Part shown: one piece after another, positions 16,450 to 26,119 of the stretch
Layout of the letters: each line of letters opens with the position of its first letter
Numbering within the stretch: position 1 is the stretch's first letter
NCBI GenBank assembly: GCA_963774445.1
Contig: CAVZFC010000031.1
Coordinates: forward strand, 592,088 to 656,087
DNA length: 64,000 nt
Source of the DNA: CAVUQH01 sp963774445
Lineage (GTDB): Bacteria; Myxococcota_A; Polyangia; Haliangiales; Haliangiaceae
Reading direction: 5' to 3'
Notes under the pieces: generated by a model
Seen by the model: the letters and a program-made list of their open reading frames with translations, nothing else
Told to the model about the DNA's origin: nothing
Databases searched by the model: none
Program-made: the position numbers and the translations under genes

Positions 16450-19045
16450 AGCAGCGGTGATCGCGGCGCTGCTCGCGCTCGCCCCGCCGGTCGCGGCGCA
16501 GCCGGCCGCCCAGCCGGCCGCCCAGCCGGCGCACCAGCCGGCGCACCAGCCGGCGCACCAGATCGTCCGGCCGAAGCTGCTGTTCGACGCAAAGCCGAAA
16601 TATCCACCCCAGGCGTGGGCGCAGCAGCTCGACGCCGACGTGGTGGTCCTGCTCACCGTCGACGAGCAGGGCGTCGTCACCGAGGTCGAGTTCGTGGAGC
16701 CGGCCGGCCACGGCTTCGATGAGCAGGCGCTCGTGGCCGCGCGCAAGCTGCGCTTCTCGCCGGCGACGGTCGACGGCGTCCCCACGGCGGTGCAGATTCG
16801 CTACACCTTTCGCTTCCGCGTGCCGGAGAAGGCGACCGTTGCGCTGCCGCCGCCGGTCGTGCCGCCTCCGGCGCCGCAGCCCACCGACCAGCGCAAGCCA
16901 GCCACGATCAGCCTGACCGTGCTCGAGCGCGGGCGGGGCAAGCGTCTGCCCGGCGTCGAGGTCTACCTCCTGGACCAGGACCGGGTGATGCTCACCGACG
17001 ACCAGGGCAAGTTGGAGCTCGAGGTCCCGCCCGGCGCCTACGCCTTTACCATCCGGCCGCCCGGCTTCTACCCCTACCAGACGACCGAGCGCGTGGAGGA
17101 GGGCCAGCACCTGTCGGTGGACTACTACGTGCGGCGCCACCGTCGCGCGCGCTATGCGACCATCGTCTGGGGCAGCGAGGGCCGGGCCGAAGTTGCGCGC
17201 ACGTCGCTGGTCGACGACGAGATTCGCACCGTCGCCGGAACCATGGGCGATCCGATCCGCGTGGCGATGCTGTTGCCCGGGGCGTCGTCGTCGGTGTCAG
17301 GGCTGGGCTATCCGATCCTCCGGGGCTCGCTGCCCGGCGACGCGCTCTACGATATCGACGGCATCCGCGTGCCGATGCTCTACCATCTCCTTTTCGGTCC
17401 GGCGGTGGTCCACCCGCGCTTCGTCGACCAGATCACGTTTCAGCCGGGCGGCTACGCGGCCGACGAGGGGCGCTTCCCCGGCGGGCGAATCGGCGCCACC
17501 ACCGCACGCGTCGGCGACGATCCGGTCTCGGTCGCGGACCTGTCGATCGTCGAGACCAGCCTGTTTCGCTCGCAGAAGCTGGGCGAGAACGGCGAAGGGG
17601 TGGCGGCCGTGCGCTACGGCACCCTCGGCTACATCGTCGAAGGGTTGGCGGCCAACACCGTCTTCCGCTACTGGGACTACCAGGCCCGCGCCGGCTACCG
17701 CCTGCCCAACGGCGGCAAACTGACCCTGACGGCGCTGGGCGCCTCGGACACCGCGGGCAACAGCGATCCGGACACCGGCGTCGAAGACGTGCTGTCGCTC
17801 GGCTTTCACACCGTCGATCTGCGCTATCGCCAGGCGGTCCACGACGCGGGCTGGTTCGTCGGCGGCGCCCAGGCGATGCACGAGTTCTTTCGCTCACCGC
17901 CAGACGATGCGGGGATGACGCAGGACACCACGCTGGAGTCGGTCCGTCCCTACGTCGAATTGGGCTACACCGGTCGCGGACTGACGGTGTCGGCGGGGGG
18001 CGACTTCCTGTACCAGGACTTCGGTCTGAAGCTCGCCCCCGACGACAACGTCTTCGACGCCAACGCCGACAGCGGCATCACCTTCGGCGTCTGGACCAAA
18101 GCCGAATGGGAGATCGGCGACTTCATCCTCAATCCCAGCGTGCGTTTCGACCACTACCGCTACCAGGGCACGGAGATCGCGCGCGACAGCTCCGTGGACC
18201 CGCGGATGTCGGCGGTCTATCACCTGACCGACAAGGTCGATCTCAAGGCGGCCGCGGGCGTCTACTCGGGGCCGCCGCGCTTTTCCTTCGTCGAGCCGCC
18301 GATCGTCTTCGGTCCGATTCCCGGCTTCGAGGGGCCCAACCTGTTTCGCGGGCTGAGCCACACCTACCAATATCAGGCCGGCGTCGAGGCCAAGCTGCCG
18401 CGCGACCTCGAGCTGGTGGCGACCGGCTTCTATCACGACCAGCACATGCCGATCGACTTCAGCCTGATCGACAAGCCGCTGCAGGCCGATCCGACGGCGT
18501 GCGACGGCGACGCGACGGGGCCGACCAACCCGTTCGACGTCCACGGCTCGAGCACCGGCGCCGAGCTCTTGCTCCGCCGCCGCCTGGGCGATGCGGTGTT
18601 CGGCTGGCTGTCGTACTCGCTGTCGCGCAGCCAGCGGAAGGTCTCCGGCGGCAAGACGTTTCCGTTCGAGTTCGACCAGCGCCACGTCTTCAACGGGGTC
18701 GTGTCGTGGGAGGTCGGCCGCAATTGGACCGTGGGAGGGGTGCTGCACATCAACAGCGGCAACCCGTACACGCCGATGACGGTCGACCGCTGTGCGGGTG
18801 GTTACTACGAGGGACGCCGGGGCGAGCCGAACAGCGCCCGGCTGCCCGGCTACTGGCGGGTCGATGCGCGGATTCAAAAGCGCGAGGTGTTCGACACCTG
18901 GTTCTTCGACTTCTATATCGACTTCTTCAACGCCGCCTTCCAGTTCGAGACCGTCGGCTACGACGTCAACGCCGAGACCGGTGATCTGGAGCCGCAAACG
19001 GTGCCGCTGTTCGTGCCGATGATCGGCATCCGCGGCCAGTTCTAG
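16436..19045 (+). CDS. TonB C-terminal domain / TonB-dependent receptor fusion
   Basis: 869 aa. A signal peptide and a Pro-Ala-Gln/Pro-Ala-His-Gln repeat (22-42) lead into a TonB C-terminal domain at about 52-129 (YPPQA and GHGFDEQALVAARKLRFSPA). A carboxypeptidase-regulatory-like beta domain follows at about 157-231, then a plug (about 255-370, with DIDGIRVPMLYH) and a beta-barrel to the end. The barrel imports a large substrate; no substrate clue is visible apart from the family. The overlap with tonB implies co-translation. A TonB domain on a receptor is unusual outside Myxococcota-like lineages. Confidence 0.88.
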   Translation: MCTTRAAVIAALLALAPPVAAQPAAQPAAQPAHQPAHQPAHQIVRPKLLFDAKPKYPPQAWAQQLDADVVVLLTVDEQGVVTEVEFVEPAGHGFDEQALVAARKLRFSPATVDGVPTAVQIRYTFRFRVPEKATVALPPPVVPPPAPQPTDQRKPATISLTVLERGRGKRLPGVEVYLLDQDRVMLTDDQGKLELEVPPGAYAFTIRPPGFYPYQTTERVEEGQHLSVDYYVRRHRRARYATIVWGSEGRAEVARTSLVDDEIRTVAGTMGDPIRVAMLLPGASSSVSGLGYPILRGSLPGDALYDIDGIRVPMLYHLLFGPAVVHPRFVDQITFQPGGYAADEGRFPGGRIGATTARVGDDPVSVADLSIVETSLFRSQKLGENGEGVAAVRYGTLGYIVEGLAANTVFRYWDYQARAGYRLPNGGKLTLTALGASDTAGNSDPDTGVEDVLSLGFHTVDLRYRQAVHDAGWFVGGAQAMHEFFRSPPDDAGMTQDTTLESVRPYVELGYTGRGLTVSAGGDFLYQDFGLKLAPDDNVFDANADSGITFGVWTKAEWEIGDFILNPSVRFDHYRYQGTEIARDSSVDPRMSAVYHLTDKVDLKAAAGVYSGPPRFSFVEPPIVFGPIPGFEGPNLFRGLSHTYQYQAGVEAKLPRDLELVATGFYHDQHMPIDFSLIDKPLQADPTACDGDATGPTNPFDVHGSSTGAELLLRRRLGDAVFGWLSYSLSRSQRKVSGGKTFPFEFDQRHVFNGVVSWEVGRNWTVGGVLHINSGNPYTPMTVDRCAGGYYEGRRGEPNSARLPGYWRVDARIQKREVFDTWFFDFYIDFFNAAFQFETVGYDVNAETGDLEPQTVPLFVPMIGIRGQF

Positions 19046-19052
19046 GCCCGGG

Positions 19053-21263
19053 TTACTCTCGCTCGCGCAGCAGCGTGAGCAGGCGGCCGCGTGTGCGCTG
19101 TCGGGCAAGCACGTCGATCAACTCGGGATCGCTGGCCAGTTGGGCCAGGGCGGCCAGGGCGGCCAGGTGCTCGGAGGCTTTGCCGGCGGGAGAGACGACC
19201 AGGAACACCAGCTGCACCGGTATGTCGTCCGGTCCCGAGAGGTCGAGGCCACCGGTGACGCTGGCCGCGTAGACGGCGCTGCGCGCGCAGCGCTCGTCGT
19301 AGACGTGGGGAATGGCGACGCCGGCGCCGATGGTGGTGGGCATGGTTCGCTCGCGGTCGAGGATGTCGGTCAGATGCGCGGCCGTGGGCAGCCCCGGGGT
19401 AGTCCGCTCGGCCAGGTCGAGCAGGGTGGTCACGATGTCTTCGAAGCTCGCGTTCGGCTGGTCGACGATCACCGCGTCGCGCAGGAGCCCGTACAGCCCG
19501 GGGATGCGCTTGCGCACCACCACCACCGAGTCGGCCTCGGGATGAAGGTCGGCTTGGTTGACCAGCGTGATGCGGCCCTCGTCGACCGCCAGCAGCGGGC
19601 GCATCGCGGCGCCGAAGCGGCGCGTGTCGTCGGCGGTGCCGACCTCGACCGCCTCCAGCGCATAGGCGCCCGATTCGATCGCCGCTCGCAGGGTCGCGGG
19701 CGAGGGCAGCTCGGTCCACACCGCCAGCCCCTGCACTTCGTCACCGGCGTTGTCGGCGTTGTCGGAGCCGTCCCAACGGTAACAGGCGGACGGGCCGATC
19801 ACCTCGCCCCACGCCTCGCAGATGCGCGCGTTGAGCTCGGGATCGCGAGCCAGGGCCAGCACGGCCTCGACATCGGCGATGCGCGGATCGCGGATCGAGG
19901 CCGGTTCGAGTGGGTTGGCGGCGACGCTCTCGATGCCGTCGCCGGCCAGCGCGGCGGCGCGATCGGCGCCCGCGGCCATGACCAGGGAGCGCGCGCCGGC
20001 CTGACGGAGCTGGCGGTGCAGCGCGACGGCCAGGGTGGGGTCGCCGATGAGCAGCCAGGTCGCGTGGGTCCGCCGCTTCAGCCCCAGCGCGTGCGCCAGC
20101 GCCGGCGCCGACAAACCCTGGGCGATCACCGTCGTCCCGATGACCGCGTAGGTCAGGGTTTCGAGGAGCTCGGCGTGGGCGTAGCCGAGGTTGTGCAGGC
20201 GCAGGGCGAACAGTGACGCCATCGACGCCGCGACGATGCCGCGCGGCGCCAGCCAGGAGAGGAACAGGCGCTCGCGCCAGCTGAAGCCCAGGCCCCAGGT
20301 CGAAAGGAGGATGTTGAGCGGCCGCAGCACGAACAACAGCAGGGCCAGGATCCACAGCAGCCGGCCGCCGTCGCGGGCAAACGAGTGGAGGTCGAGCTTG
20401 GCGGCCAGCAGCACGAACAACAGCCCGATGCCGACTTCGGTGAGCTCGAGCTTGAAGCGCTTGAGTTGCTTGAGCTGCGGGGCGCGCTGCAGGCTGACCA
20501 CCAGCCCGGCGACGATCACCGCCAGGATGCCGGCCTCTTCCAGCACCGCGTTGGCCAGGCCGAGGGCGAGCAGCGCGCTGGCAAGGACGACGATGTTGGT
20601 GTGCTGCTGCGACACCCAGCGCCGGCGAAGCACCAGACCCAGGCCCAGGCCGACCGCCAGTCCGATACCGGCGCCGATGACGAAGCGCGAGGCAAAGCGA
20701 CCGAGCGGCGCCAGCAGGGGCTGGTCGGCGCTGGCCGCGATCCACTCGAAGCAGAGCACGGCGACGAAGACGCCGAGCGCGTTGACCAGCACCCCCTCCC
20801 AGTAGAGAATGTGGTACAGGCGCGGCCGCAAGCCAATGCGCCGGAGGAGTGGTGATACCACCGTCGGCCCGGTGACGATGACCAGGCTGCCGGCGATGAC
20901 CGCCAGCTCCGGCTGGATGTGGGGGTAGACGGCGTAGACGGCCACGGCGGTGCCGGCCCAGGTCACCAGCACCCCCAGCGTGAGGATGCGAACGATGACC
21001 TTGGGCTCGCGGCGAAAGCCGGCGACGTCCAGGGTCAAGCCGCCCTCGAACAGCACCACCGCGACCGCGAGCGTGACCACCGTCTCGAGGCCGCGCCCCA
21101 GGCTCTCCGGGTGCACCCACCCGAGCACATCGGGGCCCAGGAGGATGCCACCCAGGAGCAGGAGCGCGATCGACGGGAGGCGGAGTCGGTCAGCCAGCGC
21201 GATGAGGAAGATGCCCGCGGCCGCGGCGATGCACAGGGTGATGGCGGCTTCGTTGGGGCTCAT
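19053..21263 (-). CDS. NhaP-type Na+/H+ antiporter with nucleotide-binding-like and PTS EIIA-like domains
   Basis: 736 aa. Residues 1-395 hold about 12-13 membrane helices of the cation:proton antiporter family (FEGGL, VVSPLLRR, EEAGILAVIVAG and APRGIVAASMAS motifs). Residues about 400-520 resemble a TrkA-N/RCK-type regulatory fold, with its glycine motif weakened (LLIGDP). The C-terminal 150 residues match a PTS EIIA type-2 domain with the phosphorylatable His653 in VAIPHVY. The last domain suggests control by PTS phosphorylation or cell energy state, which is inference. It is convergent with the receptor gene. Confidence 0.85.
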   Translation of the reverse strand: MSPNEAAITLCIAAAAGIFLIALADRLRLPSIALLLLGGILLGPDVLGWVHPESLGRGLETVVTLAVAVVLFEGGLTLDVAGFRREPKVIVRILTLGVLVTWAGTAVAVYAVYPHIQPELAVIAGSLVIVTGPTVVSPLLRRIGLRPRLYHILYWEGVLVNALGVFVAVLCFEWIAASADQPLLAPLGRFASRFVIGAGIGLAVGLGLGLVLRRRWVSQQHTNIVVLASALLALGLANAVLEEAGILAVIVAGLVVSLQRAPQLKQLKRFKLELTEVGIGLLFVLLAAKLDLHSFARDGGRLLWILALLLFVLRPLNILLSTWGLGFSWRERLFLSWLAPRGIVAASMASLFALRLHNLGYAHAELLETLTYAVIGTTVIAQGLSAPALAHALGLKRRTHATWLLIGDPTLAVALHRQLRQAGARSLVMAAGADRAAALAGDGIESVAANPLEPASIRDPRIADVEAVLALARDPELNARICEAWGEVIGPSACYRWDGSDNADNAGDEVQGLAVWTELPSPATLRAAIESGAYALEAVEVGTADDTRRFGAAMRPLLAVDEGRITLVNQADLHPEADSVVVVRKRIPGLYGLLRDAVIVDQPNASFEDIVTTLLDLAERTTPGLPTAAHLTDILDRERTMPTTIGAGVAIPHVYDERCARSAVYAASVTGGLDLSGPDDIPVQLVFLVVSPAGKASEHLAALAALAQLASDPELIDVLARQRTRGRLLTLLRERE

Positions 21264-21276
21264 CGGCAGCCCGACT

Positions 21277-21453
21277 CTACCCCGCTGCCCGCTGTTTCAC
21301 CTGCTTTGCGCGCTCGGGTTTGCCTTCGGCGAGCTTCTGTCGCTGTTGCTCGGCGATCCGTTTGCTGCCCGCGTGACGCACCCACAAGATGAACAGGCCC
21401 GCTGCTGACAGGCCCAGTACTGCTTTCACGATCTGAATCCATGTGACGATCAT
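21277..21453 (-). CDS. Small single-helix membrane protein
   Basis: 58 aa. The ATG at 21453 has a strong GGAGGT site 8 bases upstream, which fixes the start against the longer open frame. Residues 5-24 form one membrane helix; the rest is a basic, Lys/Arg/Gln-rich helix (LAEGKPERAKQVKQ) likely to lie in the cytoplasm. It sits 13 bases upstream of the antiporter gene on the same strand and may be its accessory subunit, which is inference. Confidence 0.6.
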   Translation of the reverse strand: MIVTWIQIVKAVLGLSAAGLFILWVRHAGSKRIAEQQRQKLAEGKPERAKQVKQRAAG

Positions 21454-21555
21454 CGATCTCGACCTCCTGCGATCGCGGCGAGGCGATCGCGGTTCCGTTT
21501 CGATCAGCCGGCGCCCCGCGGAGCGGGGCACGCGGACGTGCCCAGTCGCGCCGGG

Positions 21556-21876
21556 CTAGGCGATCGGCGGGCGGACCGGGAGGTCGGAGTGGTGACTGTC
21601 GGGCATCGCCGTCGGCGGCCATCCCGTGACGGGGTAGCCGGCATCGACGGTCAGCCGGGCGGCGCTCGTCGCGGCGGCGCCGTTGACCGAAGGCTGCGGA
21701 TCCGGGTCGCTGTCTTCATCAACCGGCGCCGGGTCGGGCGCCTCGGCGATGGCGCCGGGAGCGACGGCCGGGGCGCTGACGCGCGCCTCGTCGGGTTGGC
21801 TGCGCTCCACGATCGAAGCCGTCCAGCATCCCAGGACGAGGACGAGCGGCAGGAACAAATGGAGCGCGACCCGCAT
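21556..21876 (-). CDS. Small acidic lipoprotein
   Basis: About 106 aa. Start at 21876 or 21888; both give a signal with a VLGC lipobox. The mature part is Pro/Ala/Asp-rich low complexity (an Asp-rich stretch around residue 60) with a short His-Ser-Asp segment near the end. No domain recognised. It is divergent from the MFS gene, with about 40 bases between the starts. Confidence 0.5.
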   Translation of the reverse strand: MRVALHLFLPLVLVLGCWTASIVERSQPDEARVSAPAVAPGAIAEAPDPAPVDEDSDPDPQPSVNGAAATSAARLTVDAGYPVTGWPPTAMPDSHHSDLPVRPPIA

Positions 21877-21927
21877 CGACGTCAGCATAGCAGGCGCGGG
21901 CCCGGACGTCCGCGGTATCGTCCCCAG

Positions 21928-23118
21928 GTGGATCCCGACAGCCGCCCGACCCCGACGTGGCGATCGCGCAACGTGGTCCTGCTCGGCCTGGTCAGCCTGC
22001 TGACCGACACCTCCAGCGAGATGATCATGCCGCTGTTGCCGGCCTTCGTCACCGGTGTGCTCGGCGGCGGCGCGCTGGCGATCGGCTGGATCGAGGGGTT
22101 GGCGGACGCCACGGCCAGTATCCTCAAGCTGGTCTCGGGGCGGCTGGCCGACCGGATGGGCCGCTACCGGCCACTGATCATCGGCGGCTACGGCCTGTCG
22201 TCGGTGGTGCGGCCGCTCGTTGCGGCCGCCGGGGCCACCTGGCACGTGGTCGTCGTTCGGATGGGCGACCGGGTGGGCAAGGGGTTCCGCACCTCGCCGC
22301 GCGACGCGCTGATCGCGGCGTCGGTGACGTCGTCTCAGCGCGGGGCCGCGTTTGGCCTGCACCGGGCGATGGACCACATCGGCGCCGTCCTCGGGCCGGC
22401 GATCGCGGCAGTCTTGATCAGCTTCGAGTCGATCCACCTGCGCACGCTGTTCTGGTTGGCCGCGATTCCCGGTGCGCTGGCGATGATCGTTCTGGTCGTG
22501 GGTGTGCGCGACCGCAGCGCCGCCGCGCCCGCCGTGGACGAGGCAGAGGAGGAACGCGCGCCCGTCGGCGACACCGGTCTCGTGCGTGTGTTGATCCCGA
22601 TCAGTCTGTTCACCCTGGGCAACGCCAGCGACGTCTTCCTGCTGGTCAAGGCGGGCGAGACGCGGGCGCCGTTGGTCGCGATGCCGCTGCTGTGGATGGC
22701 GCTGCACGTGGTCAAGGCTGCCGTCTCGGTGCCGGGCGGGCGGCTGGCCGACCGCTGGGGCTACCGGCGGGTCATCGTCCTGGGCTGGGTGATCTACGCG
22801 GCCGTCTACGTCGGCCTCGGCTTCGCCCGGAGCTCCGTTGCGGTGGCGGCACTGTTCATCGTCTACGGCACCTACCACGGTCTCACCGAGGGACCGGAGC
22901 GGGCCCTGGTCGCCAGCGTCGCGGCGCAGTCCGGACGTGGTCGCGCGTTTGGCTGGTACCACGCGTCGGTGGGCGGGATGTCGCTCGTCGCCAGCGTCGG
23001 CTTCGGCGCGATCTGGAGCCACTGGGGCAGTCGCTCGGCGTTCCTGACCGGCGCCGCGATCGCGCTGGCGGCGTCGCTGCTGCTTCTGCTCGTGACCCGC
23101 CGCCGCGCGGAGATCTAG
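21928..23118 (+). CDS. MFS permease
   Basis: 396 aa from a GTG. Twelve membrane helices; the loop between helices 2 and 3 has the MFS signature SGRLADRMGRYRP and its repeat GGRLADRWGYRR lies after helix 8. The RMGDRVGKGFRTSPRDALI block marks a subgroup of uncharacterised MFS proteins common in proteobacteria. The N-terminal STDTSSEMI motif is conserved in that group. Substrate unknown. The stop overlaps that of the converging histidine kinase by 4 bases. Confidence 0.88.
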   Translation: MDPDSRPTPTWRSRNVVLLGLVSLLTDTSSEMIMPLLPAFVTGVLGGGALAIGWIEGLADATASILKLVSGRLADRMGRYRPLIIGGYGLSSVVRPLVAAAGATWHVVVVRMGDRVGKGFRTSPRDALIAASVTSSQRGAAFGLHRAMDHIGAVLGPAIAAVLISFESIHLRTLFWLAAIPGALAMIVLVVGVRDRSAAAPAVDEAEEERAPVGDTGLVRVLIPISLFTLGNASDVFLLVKAGETRAPLVAMPLLWMALHVVKAAVSVPGGRLADRWGYRRVIVLGWVIYAAVYVGLGFARSSVAVAALFIVYGTYHGLTEGPERALVASVAAQSGRGRAFGWYHASVGGMSLVASVGFGAIWSHWGSRSAFLTGAAIALAASLLLLLVTRRRAEI

Positions 23119-25001
23119 TCGGCGCGCAGCCGGTCGATGCGCGCGATCAGCGCGTCGATGTCGAACGGCTTCTGCAGGAAGCTCACGCCCGGCTCGGCGC
23201 ACCGTGCTCGCACCTGCGGATCGTCGGCGTCGCGCCCCGACATGAGCACCACCGGGATGTCGGCGCGCAGCTCGCGGATGGACGAGATGAGCACGTCGCC
23301 AGCGAAGTCGGGCAGCCGCAGATCGACTGCCAGTACGTCCGGGATGCCCACCTGTTCGCACAGCAGTAGCGCCTCGGCGGCGGTCGCGGCTGACATCACC
23401 TGGAAGCCGGCTTCCTCGAGCAGATCCTGGAGTGCGAGGCGGGTGGTGGCGTTGTCCTCGGCCACCAGGACGGTCGCCGCGTCGGGCACGCGCTGCTGTG
23501 GTAGTGGCGGTGTCGGTCGCCGGCGTTGCGGCGCCTCGGCGGCGATCGGGGCGCGGACCGGCAGGAGGATACGAAACGTGGTCCCGCGCCCCTTCAGGCT
23601 GTCGGCCTCGACCGACCCGCCGGCCCGACGGACGACGGCGTAGACGCTGGCCAGCCCGAGCCCGGTCCCCTTGCTCGGCCCTTTGGTGGTGTAGAACGGC
23701 TCGAAGATGTGCTCCAGGGTGTCGGCGTCCATGCCCGGGCCGTTGTCGCTGATCGTGAGCAACACCCACTCTCCGGTGCGGGCGGGATCGCTGGCGGCCG
23801 GCGCGCTGCTGACGCGAAAACGGCCTCCCTGGGGCATGGCGTCGCGGGCATTGGTCGCCAGATTGAGCAGGATCTGACCCAGACCGCCCAGGTCGAGGGC
23901 GACCGGCGTCAACGGCGCGCCCAGCTCGATCTGCAGCTGTATCCGGTCGCCCAGTAGCCTGCCGAACGTCACCCGCAGCGAGGCGATCGATTCGTCCAGA
24001 AGGATGCCGGAGTCGGTCTGGCGGTCGCTGGCGATATCGAGAAGCTGCCGGGTCATGGCCGAGCCGCTCTGGGTCAGGCGCTTGAGCTCGGCGGCGTAGG
24101 TTCGCAGCATCGAGTGATCGGGCAGCTGGTGCAGCATGATGTCGGCGGCGCCATTCATGCCCATGAGGAGATTGTTGAAGTCGTGAGCGATGCTGCTGGC
24201 CATGCGCCCGAGCGCTTCCATCTTTTGCGCCTGGCGGAGCTCGGCTTCGAGGCGCAGCATCTCGGTGGCGTCGTGATTGACCGCCACCAGGCCGACCTGT
24301 TTGCCTTCCAGATCGCGCAAGGCGGTCACCGAGCTGTAGATCTCGATCGGAGAGCCGTCGCGGCGGTGCTGCGTGACGCGCCCCTCCCAGTGCTGGCCGC
24401 GATCGATCGCGTCGCGCCGGGCGGCGGCGGCTTCGGGGGCGACCTCGGTGCTGAGCACTTCGCGGGCCTGGCGGCCGATCGCCTCGGCCGCCGTCCAGCC
24501 GTAGATCCGGGTGGCGGCCGTGTTCCAGACGATGATGTTGTAGTCGCGGTCGGTGGCGACGATGGCGTCGGTCACGCTGTCGATCACGCTGGCCTGCCGG
24601 TGCATATACTCCTGCAGCTGCCGGCGCGTCGCCATCTCAACGCCGATGTCTCGGGCGACGCCGTCGATGGCGACGAGCTGGCCGTCGCCATCGACGATGG
24701 GGGTGTTTCGCTGCTCGACCCACAGGGTTCGGCCGTCTTTCGTCACCCAGCGGAGGATCACCCCGCTGTCGTCGACCTCTCCCGCGAACAGCTCCTCCAG
24801 CCGATCGCGATCGTCGGGGTGGATCAGCTTGAGCCCGAGGTCCGGATCGGCGTAGTGGTCCTCCGGCGTGTAGCCGGTCAACGCGGTCACCGACGGGCTC
24901 ACGTACACGAACGCCCGTTCGGGGCGGAGCTGATAGCGGTAGACGATGTCCGGCACGGTCTCGGCCGGATGCGTTCCGCCGGTGGGCGGCGTGCGCGGCA
25001 T
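23115..25001 (-). CDS. Hybrid histidine kinase (PAS-PAS-HisKA-HATPase-REC)
   Basis: 628 aa with no membrane helix, so cytoplasmic. PAS domains at about 15-125 (with PAC motif) and 135-250, HisKA with phosphorylated His273 (SIAHDFNNLL), ATPase domain about 370-490 (NARDAMP, SDNGPGM, GTGLGLA), and a receiver domain at about 508-628 with Asp560 and Lys611. It autophosphorylates and relays to its own receiver; no DNA-binding partner lies next to it. The sensed signal is unknown. Confidence 0.93.
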   Translation of the reverse strand: MPRTPPTGGTHPAETVPDIVYRYQLRPERAFVYVSPSVTALTGYTPEDHYADPDLGLKLIHPDDRDRLEELFAGEVDDSGVILRWVTKDGRTLWVEQRNTPIVDGDGQLVAIDGVARDIGVEMATRRQLQEYMHRQASVIDSVTDAIVATDRDYNIIVWNTAATRIYGWTAAEAIGRQAREVLSTEVAPEAAAARRDAIDRGQHWEGRVTQHRRDGSPIEIYSSVTALRDLEGKQVGLVAVNHDATEMLRLEAELRQAQKMEALGRMASSIAHDFNNLLMGMNGAADIMLHQLPDHSMLRTYAAELKRLTQSGSAMTRQLLDIASDRQTDSGILLDESIASLRVTFGRLLGDRIQLQIELGAPLTPVALDLGGLGQILLNLATNARDAMPQGGRFRVSSAPAASDPARTGEWVLLTISDNGPGMDADTLEHIFEPFYTTKGPSKGTGLGLASVYAVVRRAGGSVEADSLKGRGTTFRILLPVRAPIAAEAPQRRRPTPPLPQQRVPDAATVLVAEDNATTRLALQDLLEEAGFQVMSAATAAEALLLCEQVGIPDVLAVDLRLPDFAGDVLISSIRELRADIPVVLMSGRDADDPQVRARCAEPGVSFLQKPFDIDALIARIDRLRAD

Positions 25002-25070
25002 GGGATCCGAAGCATAGAGAGCCCCCGCCGTCTGTCCAGTCTTTCCGCAGGCTCCTCGGCGCGAGGCCGG

Positions 25071-26099
25071 TCAGCCGTGGTCGTGGCGGTGGTGGAGGTC
25101 CGGCTGGTGCGGATGCGCGTGCTGGAGCGGCCCGTGGCGGTGCTCGTGGGTGTGGCGGATCCAGGCGGGCAGCCCGGGGTGGACATGGTCGTGATGGTCG
25201 TCGTCGTGCCGGTGGCTGTGGGTGTGGACGACAGGCTCGTGTCGATGTTCGTGAGCGTGCTTACCGGACAGCAGCATAGCGACGCCGGCCACCATCGGAG
25301 CGATCGCCACCAGCTGCGGCGTGGTCACCGCCTCACCGAAGCCGGCCCAGGCGACGGCGACGCCGCAAAATGGCGCAGTGGCGAAGATCATCTGCGAGCG
25401 GGTGGCGCCTAGCTGCTGGGCGCCGCCGATGTAAAGCATGATCGACACGCCGTAGGCCAGGGCGCCGACGCCCAGCGCGGGAAGGATTGCGCGGGCCGGC
25501 GGCGTGCCCTCGAGCGCCAGGCCGAGCGCCAGGTTGAAGGCGCCGGCCGCCAGGCCCTTGACCGCGGTCGCCTGCGCCGGCGTGTAGCCGTCGATCAGGG
25601 CGGTGGCGTTGTTGTCGAGGCCCCAGCAGACGCAGGCCGCCGCAACGAGCGCGGCCCCGGTCAGCGTGCCGGCGTCGAACGGCAGGGCGAGGAGCGCGCC
25701 GGCGGCGACCACGAACGCCACCGCCAGCCCGGTGCGCAGGCCCACGTGCTCGCGAAAGAAGATCCACGCCAGCGCCGCGGTGGCCACGGTCTCGAGGTTG
25801 AGCCACAGCGAAACCGACGCCGCGGGCGCCCGCGCCAGGCCCCAGAGCAGGAACACCGGCCCGACCACGCCGCCGAACAGGATCGCCACCGCCAGGTAGC
25901 GCACGTGCGCGGGGTCGCGGCGCCGGGTCGGCGAGCCGCCGCGCAGGCTGAACGGCAGCACGCCGAGGGCGGCGCCCAGGTAGAGGAGCCCGGCCAGGGT
26001 CACCGGGCCGATGTCGCGCAAGAGCGCCTTGGCCACCGGGGGCGACGCGCCGAACAGCGCCGCCGCGGCGATGCAGCCGATTACCGGAGCGAGCCGCAT
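25071..26099 (-). CDS. EamA/DMT-family permease with His-rich C-terminal tail
   Basis: 342 aa. Ten membrane helices in two EamA repeats (GLxxAPAASVSLWLNLE between repeats; PVAKALLRDIG at the N terminus). From about residue 280 the chain becomes a tail of about 62 residues with 23 histidines in HxH and DHH clusters, which is a metal-binding sequence (Ni, Co or Zn). Family members export small metabolites; the tail suggests metal transport or metal gating, which is inference. Transcribed alone. Confidence 0.85.
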   Translation of the reverse strand: MRLAPVIGCIAAAALFGASPPVAKALLRDIGPVTLAGLLYLGAALGVLPFSLRGGSPTRRRDPAHVRYLAVAILFGGVVGPVFLLWGLARAPAASVSLWLNLETVATAALAWIFFREHVGLRTGLAVAFVVAAGALLALPFDAGTLTGAALVAAACVCWGLDNNATALIDGYTPAQATAVKGLAAGAFNLALGLALEGTPPARAILPALGVGALAYGVSIMLYIGGAQQLGATRSQMIFATAPFCGVAVAWAGFGEAVTTPQLVAIAPMVAGVAMLLSGKHAHEHRHEPVVHTHSHRHDDDHHDHVHPGLPAWIRHTHEHRHGPLQHAHPHQPDLHHRHDHG

Positions 26100-26119
26100 C
26101 TCGCCATTCTACCCCGGCG

